From: Leptobrachium leishanense
Lineage: Eukaryota > Chordata > Amphibia > Anura > Megophryidae
Direction of reading: 5' to 3'
Assembly (NCBI GenBank): GCA_009667805.1
Contig: CM019071.1
Coordinates: forward strand, 48,123,593 to 48,187,592
Length of the DNA: 64,000 bases
The notes under the pieces were generated by a model. That model was not told the origin of the DNA, did not search any database, and saw only the letters and a list, made by a program, of their open reading frames with translations. Positions within the stretch are counted from its first letter, which is position 1. Each line of letters opens with the position of its first letter. Shown here in pieces: positions 1-13,500 of the stretch. A program made the translations under genes and the position numbers.

Positions 1-1062
1 AGGGGTGCTCTGATGCTCAGGATCATTCTGGCGTGAGGGTAAGAAGCCGGGGGGGTTGGGGGTGCTGAGGGTCATTCTGGCGTGAGGGGAAGAAGTCGGG
101 GATGTTGTGGGGGTGCTGAGGGTCATTCTGGCGTGAGGGGAAGAAGCCGGGGATGTTGTGGGGGTGCTGAGGGTCATTCTGGCGTGAGGGGAAGAAGCCG
201 GGGATGTTGTGGGGGGGGGGGGGTGGGGGTGCTGAGGGTCATTCTGGCGTGACGGTAAGAAGCCGGGGATGTTGGGGGTGCTGAGGGTCATTCTGGCGTG
301 AGGGGAAGAAGCCGGGGATGTTGTGGGGGGGGGGGGGTGCTGAGGGTCATTCTGGCATGAGGGGTAGAAGCCGGGGATGTTGGGGGTTGGGGGTGCTGAG
401 GGTCATTCTGGCATGAGGGGAAGAAACCGGGGATGTGGGGGTGGGGTGCTGAGGGTCATTCTGGCATGAGGGGAAGAAGCCGGGGATGTGGGGGTGGGGT
501 GCTGAGGGTCATTCTGGCATGAGGGTAAGAAGCCGGGGATGTTGTGGGGGGGTGGGGTGCTGAGGGTCATTCTGGCATGAGGGTAAGAAGCCGGGGATGT
601 TGTGGGGGGGTGGGGTGCTGAGGGTCATTCTGGCATGAGGGTAAGAAGCCGGGGATGTTGTGGAGGGTGGGGTGCTGAGGGTCATTCTGGCATGAGGGTA
701 AGAAGCCGGGGATGTTGGGGGATGTTGAGGGTCATTCTGGCATGAGGGGAAGAAGCCGGGGATGTTGGGGGTGTTGAGGGTCATTCTGGCATGAGGGGAA
801 GAAGCCGGGGATGTTGTGGGGGGGGGGGTGGGGTGCTGAGGGTCATTCTGGCGTGACGGTAAGAAGCGGGGATGTTGGGGGTGCTGAGGGTCATTCTGGC
901 GTGAGGGAAGAGCCGGGGATGTTGTGGGGGGGGGGGTGCTGAGGGTCATTCTGGCGTGAGGGGAAGAAGCCGGGGATGTTGTGGGGGGGTGGGGGTGCTG
1001 AGAGTCATTCTGGCATGAGGGGAAGAAGCCGGGGATGTTGGGGGGGGGGCTGAGTGTGAGCA
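1..1062. repeat. G-rich minisatellite, unit about 50-60 bp
   Basis: About 19 direct copies carry the core GGTCATTCTGGCATGAGGGG and an AGAAGCCGGGGATGTTG segment, separated by G-runs of variable length. It lies in the intron upstream of the PDZ exon and probably continues left of the window. The long minus-strand frame at 509-1063 is only the repeat translated. Confidence 0.95.
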
Positions 1063-1263
1063 AGGAGAGAGGTCTTGGGCCGCTGAGGGGTCATTCTACT
1101 GGGATTTTAGCTCCTGATACCCCTGGATGCGTTCAGGGGGTCTGCGGGGCACCCAGGTAGCAGGTTCCACCCTCCGGTAATCAGCCGGTTAATCGGGGCG
1201 TGTGGGACTGGGGGGACGGTGGAGTAAAGGCCTTTCATGTGAGTCCTCAACATATGTTCTCAG

Positions 1264-1538
1264 ATCATGACCAAGGGATGCGAGACGGTGGACATGACCC
1301 TGCGTAGGAATGGCCTGGGCCAGCTGGGCTTCCACGTTAAGTATGACGGCACCGTGGCCGAGGTGGAGGACTATGGCTTTGCGTGGCAAGCCGGATTGCG
1401 GCAAGGAAGTCGTCTGGTGGAGATCTGCAAGGTGGCGGTGGTGACTCTCACGCACGATCAGATGATCGATCTTCTGCGCACATCGGTTACGGTGAAGGTG
1501 GTGATTATCCCACCACACGAGGACGGCGTCCCGCGAAG
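1264..1538 (+). CDS. SIPA1L3: SIPA1L3 window exon 1: PDZ domain
   Basis: The acceptor is ttctcag at 1257-1263 and the donor gtaggc starts at 1539. The exon encodes an almost complete PDZ domain, with carboxylate-binding loop GLGQLGF, then [17 protein letters not shown] and the helix DQMIDLLR, ending in PPHEDGVPR. It ends two bases into a codon (AG), which exon 2 completes as Arg. Confidence 0.92.
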
Positions 1539-4500
1539 GTAGGCTTTCACCTGTTCCTCTGCAGCAGCACATATCCTTTATCACTCTGCACCGCGCGGCC
1601 GGGCCTGGCGCAGTGCCTACAACCTATACTGAGCCACTGTGTGCCTTGTAGTACAAACAGCAGGTGTAGTGAAGCAGGCGCTGTGCGTTATACAGGGGTT
1701 GTGCGTTATACAGGGGTTGTGCGTTATACAGAGGTTGTGCGTTATACAGGGGTTGTGGGTTATACAGGGGTTGTGCGGTTATACAGGGGTTGTGCGGTTA
1801 TACAGGGGTTGTGCGGTTATACAGGGGTTGTGGGTTATACAGGGGTTGTGGGTTATACAGAGGTTGTGGGTTATACAGGGGTTGTGCGGTTATACAGGGG
1901 TTGTGGGTTATACAGGGGTTGTGCGGTTATACAGGGGTTGTGCGGTTATACAGGGGTTGTGCGGTTATACAGGGGTTGTGGGTTATACAGGGGTTGTGGG
2001 TTATACAGGGGTTGTGCGGTTATACAGGGGTTGTGGGTTATACAGGGGTTGTGCGGTTATACAGGGGTTGTGCGGTTATACAGGGGTTGTGCGGTTATAC
2101 AGGGGTTGTGCGGTTATACAGGGGTTGTGCGGTTATACAGGCGCTGTGCGTTATACAGGGGTTGTGCGTTATACAGGGGTTGTGCGTTATACAGAGGTTG
2201 TGCGTTATACAGGGGTTGTGCGTTATACAGGGGTTGTGCGGTTATACAGGGGTTGTGCGGTTATACAGGGGTTGTGGGTTATACAGGGGTTGTGCGGTTA
2301 TACAGGGGTTGTGGGTTATACAGAGGTTGTGCGTTATACAGGGGTTGCGGGTTATACAGGGGTTGCGGGTTATACAGGGGTTGTGCGGTTATACAGGGGT
2401 TGTGGGTTATACAGGGGTTGTGCGGTTATACAGGCGCTGTGGGTTATACAGGGGTTGTGGGTTATACAGGGGTTGTGGGTTATACAGAGGTTGTGTGTTA
2501 TACAGGGGTTGTGGGTTATACAGGGGATGTGGGTTATACAGGGGTTGTGCGGTTATACAGGGGTTGTGCGGTTATACAGGGGTTGTGCGGTTTTACAGGC
2601 GCTGTGCGTTATACAGGGGTTGTGGGTTATACAGGGGTTGTGTGTTATACAGAGGTTGTGTGTTATACAGGGGTTGTGGGTTATACAGGGGTTGTGGGTT
2701 ATACAGGGGTTGTGGGTTATACAGGGGTTGTGGGTTATACAGGGGTTGTGGGTTATACAGGGGTTGTGCGGTTATACAGGCGCTGTGCGTTATACAGGGG
2801 TTGTGCGGTTATACAGGGGTTGTGGGTTATACAGGGGTTGTGCGTTATACAGGGGTTGTGGGTTATACAGGGGTTGTGGGTTATACAGAGGTTGTGTGTT
2901 ATACAGGGGTTGTGGGTTATACAGGGGTTGTGGGTTATACAGGGGTTGTGCGGTTATACAGGGGTTGTGCGTTATACAGGGGTTGTGGGTTATACAGGGG
3001 TTGTGGGTTATACAGGGGTTGTGCGTTATACAGGGGTTGTGGGTTATACAGGGGTTGTGCGTTATACAGGGGTTGTGCGTTATACAGGGGTTGTGCGGTT
3101 ATACAGGGGTTGTGCGGTTATACAGGGGTTGTGCGTTATACAGGGGTTGTGGGTTATACAGGGGTTGTGGGTTATACAGGGGTTGTGCGGTTATACAGGG
3201 GTTGTGCGGTTATACAGGGGTTGTGCGGTTATACAGGGGTTGTGCGGTTATACAGGGGTTGTGCGTTATACAGGGGTTGTGGGTTATACAGGGGTTGTGG
3301 GTTATACAGGGGTTGTGCGGTTATACAGGGGTTGTGCGGTTATACAGGGGTTGTGCGGTTATACAGGGGTTGTGCGTTATACAGGGGTTGTGGCGGTTAT
3401 ACAGGGGTTGTGCGGTTATACAGGGTTGTGCGGTTATACAGGGGTTGTGCGGTTATACAGGGGTTGTGCGTTATACAGGGGTTGTGGTTATACAGGGGTT
3501 GTGGGTTATACAGGGGTTGTGCGTTATACAGGGGTTGTGCGGTTATACAGGGGTTGTGCGGTTATACAGGGGTTGTGCGGTTATACAGGGGTTGTGCGTC
3601 CTGCGGAGATGTTCTGCGTTGGAGTTTGCAGCATCGCATTTAACACGCACAAACCTGCTTTCAGACCCTACAGCATTAATCCATGGATGCTTCAGAAACA
3701 TGTTTGTGTGCGACTGCAAGGCTGGGCAAATTCCCTCTCCTGTACACCGTGCTCTGCAAATTCCCTCTCCTGTACACCGTGCTCTGCAAATCCCCTGTCC
3801 TGTACACCGTGCTCTGCAAATTCCCTCTCCTGTACACCGTGCTCTGCAAATCCCCTCTCCTGTACACCGTGCTCTGCAAATTCCCTCTCCTGTACACCGT
3901 GCTCTGCAAATCCCCTCTCCTGTACACCGTGCTCTGCAAATTCCCTCTCCTGTACACCGTGCTCTGCAAATTCCCTCTCCTGTACACCGTGCTCTGCAAA
4001 TTCCCTCTCCTGTACACCGTGCTCTGCAAATTCCCTCTCCTGTACACCGTGCTCTGCAAATTCCCTCTCCTGTACACCGTGCTCTGCAAATCCCCTGTCC
4101 TGTACACCGTGCTCTGCAAATTCCCTCTCCTGTACACCGTGCTCTGCAAATTCCCTCTCCTGTACACCGTGCTCTGCAAATTCCCTGTCCTGTACACCGT
4201 GCTCTGCAAATCCCCTCTCCTGTACACCGTGCTCTGCAAATTCCCTCTCCTGTACACCGTGCTCTGCAAATTCCCTCTCCTGTACACCGTGCTCTGCAAA
4301 TTCCCTCTCCTGTACACCGTGCTCTGCAAATTCCCTCTCCTGTACACCGTGCTCTGCAAATTCCCTCTCCTGTACACCGTGCTCTGCAAATTCCCTCTCC
4401 TGTACACCGTGCTCTGCAAATTCCCTCTCCTGTACACCGTGCTCTGCAAATTCCCTCTCCTGTACACCGTGCTCTGCAAATTCCCTCTCCTGTACACCGT

Positions 4501-7500
4501 GCTCTGCAAATTCCCTCTCTGTACACCGTGCTCTGCAAATTCCCTCTCCTGTACACCGTGCTCTGCAAATTCCCTCTCCTGTACACCGTGCTCTGCAAAT
4601 CCCCTCTCCTGTACACCGTGCTCTGCAAATTCCTGTCCTGTACACCGTGCTCTGCAAATTCCCTGTCCTGTACACCGTGCTCTGCAAATTCCCTCTCCTG
4701 TACACCGTGCTCTGCAAATTCCCTCTCCTGTACACCGTGCTCTGCAAATTCTTTTTCCTGTACACCGTGCTCTGCAAATTCACTCTCCTGTACACCGTGC
4801 TCTGCAAATTCCCTCTCCTGTACACCGTGCTCTGCAAATTCCCTCTCCTGTACACCGTGCTCTGCAAATTCCCTCTCCTGTACACCGTGCTCTGCAAATC
4901 CCTCTCCTGTACACCGTGCTCTGCAAATTCCCTCTCCTGTACACCGTGCTCTGCAAATTCCCTCTGTTACACCGTGCTCTGCAAATTCCCTCTCCTGTAC
5001 ACCGTGCTCTGCAAATTCCCTCTCCTGTACACCGTGCTCTGCAAATTCCCTCTCCTGTACACCGGCTCTGCAAATTCCCTCTCCTGTACACGTGCTCTGC
5101 AAATTCCTCTCCTGTACACCGTGCTCTGCAAATTCCCTCTCCTGTACACCGTGCTCTGCAAATTCCCTCTCCTGTACACCGTGCTCTGCAAATTCCCTCT
5201 GCGATCTTACCCTGCTCTTGCACAATGCTCTGCGAGCTTCCTCTGCTCTTACACAATGCTCTGCGAGTTTCCTCTGCACATACTCAATGCTCTGCGAGCT
5301 TCCCCTGCTCATACACAATGCTCTGCGAGTTACCCCTGCTTATGCTAAATGCTCTGCAGGTTCGCCCTGCTTATGCAAAATGCTCTGCGAGTTACCCCTG
5401 CTTATGCTAAATGCTCTGCAGGTTCGCCCTGCTTATGCAAAATGCTCTGCGAGTTACCCCTGCTTATGCTAAATGCTCTGCAGGTTCCCCCTGCTTATGC
5501 AAAATGCTCTGCAAGTTCCCCCTGCTTATGCAAAATGCTCTGCAAGATCCCCCTGCTTATGCAAAGCGCTCTCCCTGTCCTTGCGCGCTGAGTTACCTCT
5601 GACCATGTGCTCTGCGTGTCCCCCTGCCCATGCTCTGTTGGTCACACAATCTGTGCTGCACTCTGACTTCCGGTTTCCCGATAGAGCCTGCCTATGCAAA
5701 ACGCTCTGCTCGTTAATGCGTCCCCGGTGTCTGTAATGCAACGTCCCCCTCAGAGTGTGTGTGTCCACGAATACAGCTCAGGAGCCTCAGCATAACAGGA
5801 GCTGCTGGTAAGCGCGCGGAGCAGGTCGGGGGGGGGGAGTTTGGGACAGATCTCCCAGCCGGTACCCGCGGCTCATGTTCTGCTTCTCTGAAGTTTTCTG
5901 AGACGGTAATTCTGCGGCTCTCTGCGTGCTGATGGGCGCGCCGGACCCTGCGTGTGCACAGCCCTGTACCAGCACTTCATGTTCACATACCTTGTATGCG
6001 TTACTCTGGAATGTCACGCGTGTGCATGTCCCGCCGCCGCCGTTTAGTATGTCACATTCTTACATGTGTGAAGCAGAGCCTGGCTCCGCTCCGGCCACGT
6101 AATGGTTAATCTGACTTTGGTTTAAGGGGGTGGACTGAGACCACCATGGACCACAAGGACACAGAGAATTCCGCCACCGTGTCCCGGCCACCGTACCGCA
6201 GTAACGCCGCCTGGCATTGGAGCGGCTCCGCGACCCACCATGGAGCCAGCCCCTCCCAGAAATGGGTCGTACCCAGCCACGCGCAGTCACTGAACCGGCC
6301 ACCGAAGCAGGCACCGGCAGTGCCCATCCGCGAACCACAGCCCCTTCACAACAACCGGAGGTGAGTCTGCGGCACACACGCCACAGCAACACACCTTTAA
6401 CCCATCAACCACCTCGCTGTCATTAGGTCTCTTTAACCAGTTATTCTCCACACTGTAAATAAGTGACTTTAACCCATTAATCCACTCGCTGTCACAGATC
6501 CTTTAACCCATTACTCATCTCATTGTCATTAGATCCCTTTAACCCATTAATCCACTCGCTGTCATAGATCCTTTAACCCATTAACCACCTCACTGTCATT
6601 AGGTCTCTTTAACCAGTTATTCTCCACACTGTAAATAAGTGACTTTAACCCATAAATCCCCTCATTAAATCCCTTTAACCCACTAATCCACTCGCTGTCA
6701 CAGATCCTTTAACCCACTAATCCACTCGCTGTCACAGATCCTTTAACCCATTACTCATCTCATTGTCATTAGATCCCTTTAACCCATTAATCCACTCGCT
6801 GTCACAGATCCTTTAACCCATTAATCCACTCGCTGTCACAGATCCTTTAACCCATTAATCCACTCGCTGTCACAGATCCTTTAACCCATTAATCCACTCG
6901 CTGTCACAGATCCTTTAGGCTAGGGTCAGACTGAGGCAGTGCGAACGCGCGTGCAGCCGCACTTAATCACGGCCGCACTAGCAGCAGATGCCGGGCAATG
7001 ACGGCCAATATACGAAGTACGGTCGCACAAAAGTCCGGCCGCGCAACGCAAGTGGAAAATGAACGCATTTTTTCGAGAACGTGAAACCGCAGGTACTGAC
7101 GTACAGAGTGCGCTGCGTCCGCTAGCGGCGTGTGTGTGTGATTAGGAGACGTCAGACGCTGCTAATGTCCGGCCAACATAACGTCCAGACACAAAAAGTG
7201 TTTTATTGATGATCCGTACAAAATCACGGACGTAAATGCGCATAGTATGACCGCTATCACATATTCTGTGAAAAAATGCGTCCATTCGTTCGAACGCACT
7301 TTTTCACAGACAACATAAAAATGCGTTCGTCTGACCCTAGCCTTAACCCACTAATCCACTCGCTGTCACAGATCCTTTAACCCATTACTCATCTCATTGT
7401 CATTAGATCCCTTTAACCCATTAATCCACTCGCTGTCACAGATCCTTTAACCCATTAATCCACTCGCTGTCACAGATGCTTTAACCCATTAATCCACTCG

Positions 7501-10500
7501 CTGTCACAGATCCTTTAACCCATTAATCCACTCGCTGTCACAGATCCTTTAACCCACTAATCCACTCGCTGTCACAGATCCTTTAACCCATTACTCATCT
7601 CATTGTCATTAGATCCCTTTAACCCATTAATCCACTCGCTGTCACAGATCCTTTAACCCATTAATCCACTCGCTGTCACAGATCCTTTAACCCATTAATC
7701 CACTCGCTGTCACAGATCCTTTAACCATTAATCCACTCGCTGTCACAGATCCTTTAACCCACTAATCCACTCGCTGTCACAGATCCCTTAACCTATTAAT
7801 CACCTCATTGTCATTAGATCCCTTTAACCCATTAATAACCTCACTGTCATTAGATCCCTTTAACCCATTACTTTACTCGCTGTCATAGATCCTTTAACCC
7901 ATTAATCCACTGTCATAGATCCTTTAACCCATTAATTCACTCGCTGTTTTAGATCCTTTAACCCATTAATCCACTCGCTGTCACAGATCCTTTAACCTAT
8001 TAATTCACTCGCTGTCATAGATCCTTTAACACATTAATCACCTCGCTGTCATAGATCCTTTAACACATTAATCACCTCGCTGTCATAGATCCTTTAACAC
8101 ATTAATCGCCTCACTGTCTTAGATCCTTTAACTCAGTGTTTCCCGCGCCTGTCCTCAGGAGCCTCCTCCTCGCCAGGTTTGCAGGATATGTGAAGCTCAG
8201 CACAGGTGATATGATTCGCTGCTCAGTGATTGCAGGATTCAGACTGCTTTTCCCCCAAGGTGATCATTAAAACCTGGCCTGTTAGAGGAACCCGAGGAGA
8301 GGTTTGGGAAACACTGCTTTAACCCATTAATGTCCTCACTGTCATTAGATCCCATTAATACATTTGCTGTCATTAGATCCCTTTAACCCGTTAATCTCCT
8401 CACTGTCATTAGATCCCATTAACCCGTTAATCGCCTCTCTGTCATTAGATCCTATTAACACATTAATCTCCTTGCTGTCATTAGATCCTGTTAACCGATT
8501 AATCGCATCGCTGACATTAGATCCCTTTAACCCATTAATCCCCACGCTGCAGCTGGCTCAGTATCTTTGCACCCAGGCCTGGGCGTTGCGTTCGCCGCGT
8601 TGTGTTCTTTTGGAAGCTCTCCATGGAAATCACATTGTCGGAAGCCGCTGTTGCCATCTGTGACCTAATCCAGAAAAACTGGCACAGCTTGTGTCGGTGA
8701 GAGTCAGTAAGGTGTGACGGGGAGGAGATTCCCACAGGGCCCCGGGAGAAGAAAACTTATTATTTGCAGCTCTTTTAATCTCCTCAAACCTCTCCGCCTA
8801 ATCTCCAGGCCGGTGAGTTACCCAGAGACGCCGTACATCGCCGCGTCGCCCACCGCCATCGATAAGGGACAGCCGTACCGCCACGCGTCCGGGAGCTTCT
8901 CGACCCCGAACACCAGCGGCGCCAGCTACAGCCGATTCAAGCCCACCCCGGACAGGTAACACCTCCTCCTCCTTTTTTATGGGGTTACATGTTTTTATTG
9001 TGCCTGAGACGACCCCCTGAAAAATCCCGGCTTCCTGGAGCTCCTTAAGTTGCCGTGTGTGCGCGGTTTCTCCCTGTTTTGGCTCGCTGGGCGCGCTCGC
9101 TCACCCTGGTCTGTTATCGGCCTGTAATTATCACTTGTCGGCTTTATTAAGGCGTTGCCCTGAATGATGTATTTTTTTTATTAGAACACTTCCATCCTTT
9201 CTATTAATAGTGAGCGCATGTTCCGTGGGTGCAAACCTTTCCTGAGGAGTGACGTGAAGGTGGGGTGGGTGGACCAGGAACCCAAGATGCAATATGTACG
9301 GGGGGGTTGGCACAGTGACAGGAGGGGGGTCCACCATATGTTGACGCAAAATGAACATTGGTCTTCCTCTTGTGTTTGTGTTCATTGCAGCCGGTTCGGG
9401 ACGCCTCAAAGATCCATCCTGCAGCTGGAAAGCTACTACGTACCCGACGCAATGCCCAGCGGAGACAAGTATTCAGGCGGCGTCACCGGCCAGGACGTCC
9501 ACACGGAGAGACAGAAAACAGGTCAGTAGAATAAATTCATGCCTTACAGTATTTGGAGAAGCCGCCTGCTTGTCAGAGGTCTGCCCATGGCACTCCTGGG
9601 GTTAAAACCATACCTAAACTCATGATCTGTTTAGCACACAGCCAATCGGTGTTGGAGTTGGCTGCATCTCGCATCTGACTCGTGCTGATTGGCTGTGTGC
9701 GCTGTGCAATCAGTTTTCGAGTCAGCTGTATGCCCTAGCTGTCATACAGCTGACTCGCGTGCTGATTGGCTGTGTGCTGGATGATCAGTGTTCCATGCTG
9801 TATCCCCGTGGCTGTCATGCAGCTGATTGTCTGTGTGCTGGATGATCAGTGTTCCATGCTGTATCCCTGCGACCGTCATACAGCTGACTCACGTGCTGAT
9901 TGGCTGTGTGCTGGATGATCAGTGTTCCATGCTGTATCCCCGTGGCTGTCATGCAGCTGATTGGCTGTGTGCTGGATGATCAGTGTTCCATGCTGTATCC
10001 CCGTGGCTGTCATGCAGCTGATTGGCTGTGTGCTGGATGATCAGTGTTCCATGCTGTATCCCCACGACCGTCATACAGCTGACTCACGTGCTGATTGGCT
10101 GTGTGCTGGATGATCGGTGTTCCATGCTGTATCCCTGCGACCGTCATACAGCTGACTCACGTGCTGATTGTCTGTGTGCTGGATGATCAGTGTTCCATGC
10201 TGTATCCCTGCGACCGTCATACAGCTGACTCGCGTGCTGATTGGCTGTGTGCTGGATGATCAGTGTTCCATGCTGTATCCCCGTGGCTGTCATGCAGCTG
10301 ATTGGCTGTGTGCTGGATGATCAGTGTTCCATGCTGTATCCCCGTGGCTGTCATGCAGCTGATTGGCTGTGTGCTGGATGATCAGTGTTCCATGCTGTAT
10401 CCCCACGACCGTCATACAGCTGACTCACGTGCTGATTGGCTGTGTGCTGGATGATCGGTGTTCCATGCTGTATCCCTGCGACCGTCATACAGCTGACTCA

Positions 10501-13500
10501 CGTGCTGATTGGCTGTGTGCTGGATGATCAGTGTTCCATGCTGTATCATGCAGCTGATTGGCTGTGTGCAGATTTGAGAATTGGTGCCAGAGCCTTCTTA
10601 TCCACAGCAATAAAACTCTTATTCATGTAAAAAAAAAAACAGATTTCATTCCATTATTTTCTTTTTTTTTGCCGTTTTCTTTTGGTTTTAATCGTTTTTT
10701 CTGCTCCTTGTGCAGGTTTTATAACACGTTTAATGTTTGTAAAAACTTGTAACTGTAACTGAAATTTGCCATAAATCTCCAGTTTTTTCTTTTAGCCTCC
10801 CCCCCACCTCCCCCATAACATTGCCATGTGTTTCCATGTGATCACTGAGCACCTCCAGGAGGGTTCCTGTTCATTGATCCGTATCCTGCTGTGCAATGCT
10901 TTCATCTGAACTACAAATCCCACAACCCCCTGCTGTGCAGCCTCCCAGGACAACACATGTGCTGCATCACGCCTCACCCTTACATTTACATTCACGCACA
11001 GGGATTAGTTACACGTAAAAGCCCACCACTGGATCAGTTTTGTGTATTGAGGTTTATAGAAGGGAATGATCTGGCCGCAGATTCAGCTCGTGTTTCTTCT
11101 TGCCGCGTCTAAACCTTTATTAAACGTACAAAAAAACAGGATGTTCATGACGATAGTTTGTGTTTCTTTTAAGTCAGATGTTTGTTGATGTGCAGCTCTG
11201 TGTTACGCTCATACACAGCGCACATTACTGTGAGTTTTATTGCTGTGGAGCTTTGTGTTACGCTCATACACATTGCACATTACTGTGAGTTTTATTGCTG
11301 TGGAGCTCTGTGTTACGCTCATACACACTGCACATTACTGTGAGTTTTATTGCTGTGGAGCTCTGTGATACGCTCATACACACTGCACATTACTGTGAAG
11401 CAGGGGCGGACTGGGACTGATCGCTAGATCGCGGCTGGCTGGTGGAACCCACGTGAGCGGCATAGTTTCAAGCCGGCAACCGCTCATAGGAAGCACGCGG
11501 CGGCCGGCGATACTGTGCAGGAGGGGCCTGGCAGAGCAGAGGTGAGCTTGGGGCAATATATATCCCTGTGTGAGCTGGGGCTGGGGGCAATATATATCCC
11601 TGTGTGAGCTTGGGCTGGGGGCAATATATATCCCTGTGTGAGCTGGGGGGCAATATATATCCCTGTGTGAGCTGGAGGCAATCTATATCCATGTGTGAAC
11701 TGGGGGCAATATATATCCATGTGTGAACTGGGGGCAATATATATCCATGTGTGAACTGGGGGCAATATATATCCCTGTGTGAGCTGGGGGCAATATATAT
11801 CCCTGTGTGAGCTGGGGGCAATATATATATCCCTGTGTGAGCTGGGGGCAATATATATATCCCTGTGTGAGCTGGGGGCAATATATATATCCCTGTGTGA
11901 GCTGGGGGCAATATATATCCCTGTGTGAGCTGGGGGCAATATATATCCATGTGTGAGCTGGGGGCAATATATATATATCCATGTGTGAGCTGGGGCAATA
12001 TATATCCATGTGTGGGGGGGGGCAATTATATATCCCTGTGTGAGCTGGGGGCAATAATATATCCATGTGTGAGCTGCTGGGGCAATATATATTTCCATGC
12101 GTGAGCTGCTGGGGCAATATATTTCCATGTGTGAGCTGGTGGGGCAATATATATTTCCCTGTGTGAGCTGGTGGGGCATTATATATCCATGTGTGAGCTA
12201 CTGGAGGCAATATATATCTGTGTGTGAGCTGCTGGAGGCAATATATATCCGTGTGTGAGCTGCTGGGGGCAATATATATATCCGTGTGTGAGCTGCTGGA
12301 GGCAATATATATCCGTGTGTGAGCTGCTGGAGGCAATATATATCCGTGTGTGAGCTGCTGGAGGCAATATATATCCGTGTGTGAGCTGCTGGAGGCAATA
12401 TATATCCGTGTGTGAGCTGCTGGAGGCAATATATATATCCGTGTGTGAGCTGCTGGGGGCAATATATATCCGTGTGTGAGCTGCTGGAGGCAATATATAT
12501 CCGTGTGTGAGCTGCTGGAGGCAATATATATCCGTGTGTGAGCTGCTGGAGGCAATATATATCCGTGTGTGAGCTGCTGGAGGCAATATATATCCGTGTG
12601 TGAGCTGCTGGAGGCAATATATATCTATGTGAGCTGGGGCCAATATATCCGTGTGAGCGGGGGGCAATATACCCATGCATGAGGTGGGAGCAATAGATCC
12701 ATGTGCGGTGTGTATGAGTGAGTTATATTGCTGTGGAACTCTGTGATACGCTCATACACACCGCACATTACTGTGAGTTTTATTGCTGTGGAGCTCTGAT
12801 ACAGTAATGTGCAGTGTGTTTGAGAGTAACAGAGCTCCACAGCAATAAAACTCAGTAATGTGAGGTGTGTATGAGCGTATCACAGAGCTCCACAGCAATA
12901 AAACTCAGTAATGTGCGGTGTGTATGAGCATATCACAGAGCTCCACAGCAATAAAACTCAGTAATGTGCGGTGTGTATGAGCGTATCACAGAGCTCCACA
13001 GCAATAAAACTCAGTAATGTGCGGTGTGTATGAGCATATCACAGAGCTCCACAGCAATAAAACTCAGTAATGTGCGGTGTGTATGAGCGTATCACAGAGC
13101 TCCACAGCAATAAAACTCAGTAATGTGCGGTGTGTATGAGCGTATCACAGAGCTCCACAGCAATAAAACTCAGTAATGTGCGGTGTGTATGAGCGTATCA
13201 CAGAGCTCCACAGCAATAAAACTCAGTAATGTGCGGTGTGTATGAGCATATCACAGAGCTCCACAGCAATAAAACTCAGTAATGTGCGGTGTGTATGAGC
13301 GTATCACAGAGCTCCACAGCAATAAAACTCAGTAATGTGCGGTGTGTATGAGCGTATCACAGAGCTCCACAGCAATAAAACTCAGTAATGTGCGCTGTGT
13401 ATGAGAGTAAGTTATATTGCTGTGGAGCTCTGTGATAACGCTCATACACTGAGTTGCTGCACTATGGGTCTCTGGGTCATACTTGGCCCTTGGGCCAAAA

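Larger units (their letters stand above)
6430..8560. repeat. 34-bp minisatellite interrupted by two MITEs
   Basis: Units contain CCTTTAACCCATTAATCCAC followed by TCGCTGTCA(C/T)AGAT. A variant reads TCATTAGATCCCTTTAAC. A Harbinger MITE (6918-7342) and a hAT MITE (8134-8316) split it. The same family reappears at 43283-44020, beyond the 3' end of the gene. Confidence 0.95.

Noticed and set aside
1383..5472. Open frames of up to 1321 codons on both strands
   Set aside because: They are translations of 18-19- and 30-bp tandem repeats. No start context, domain or codon structure supports them, and all frames are open at once.
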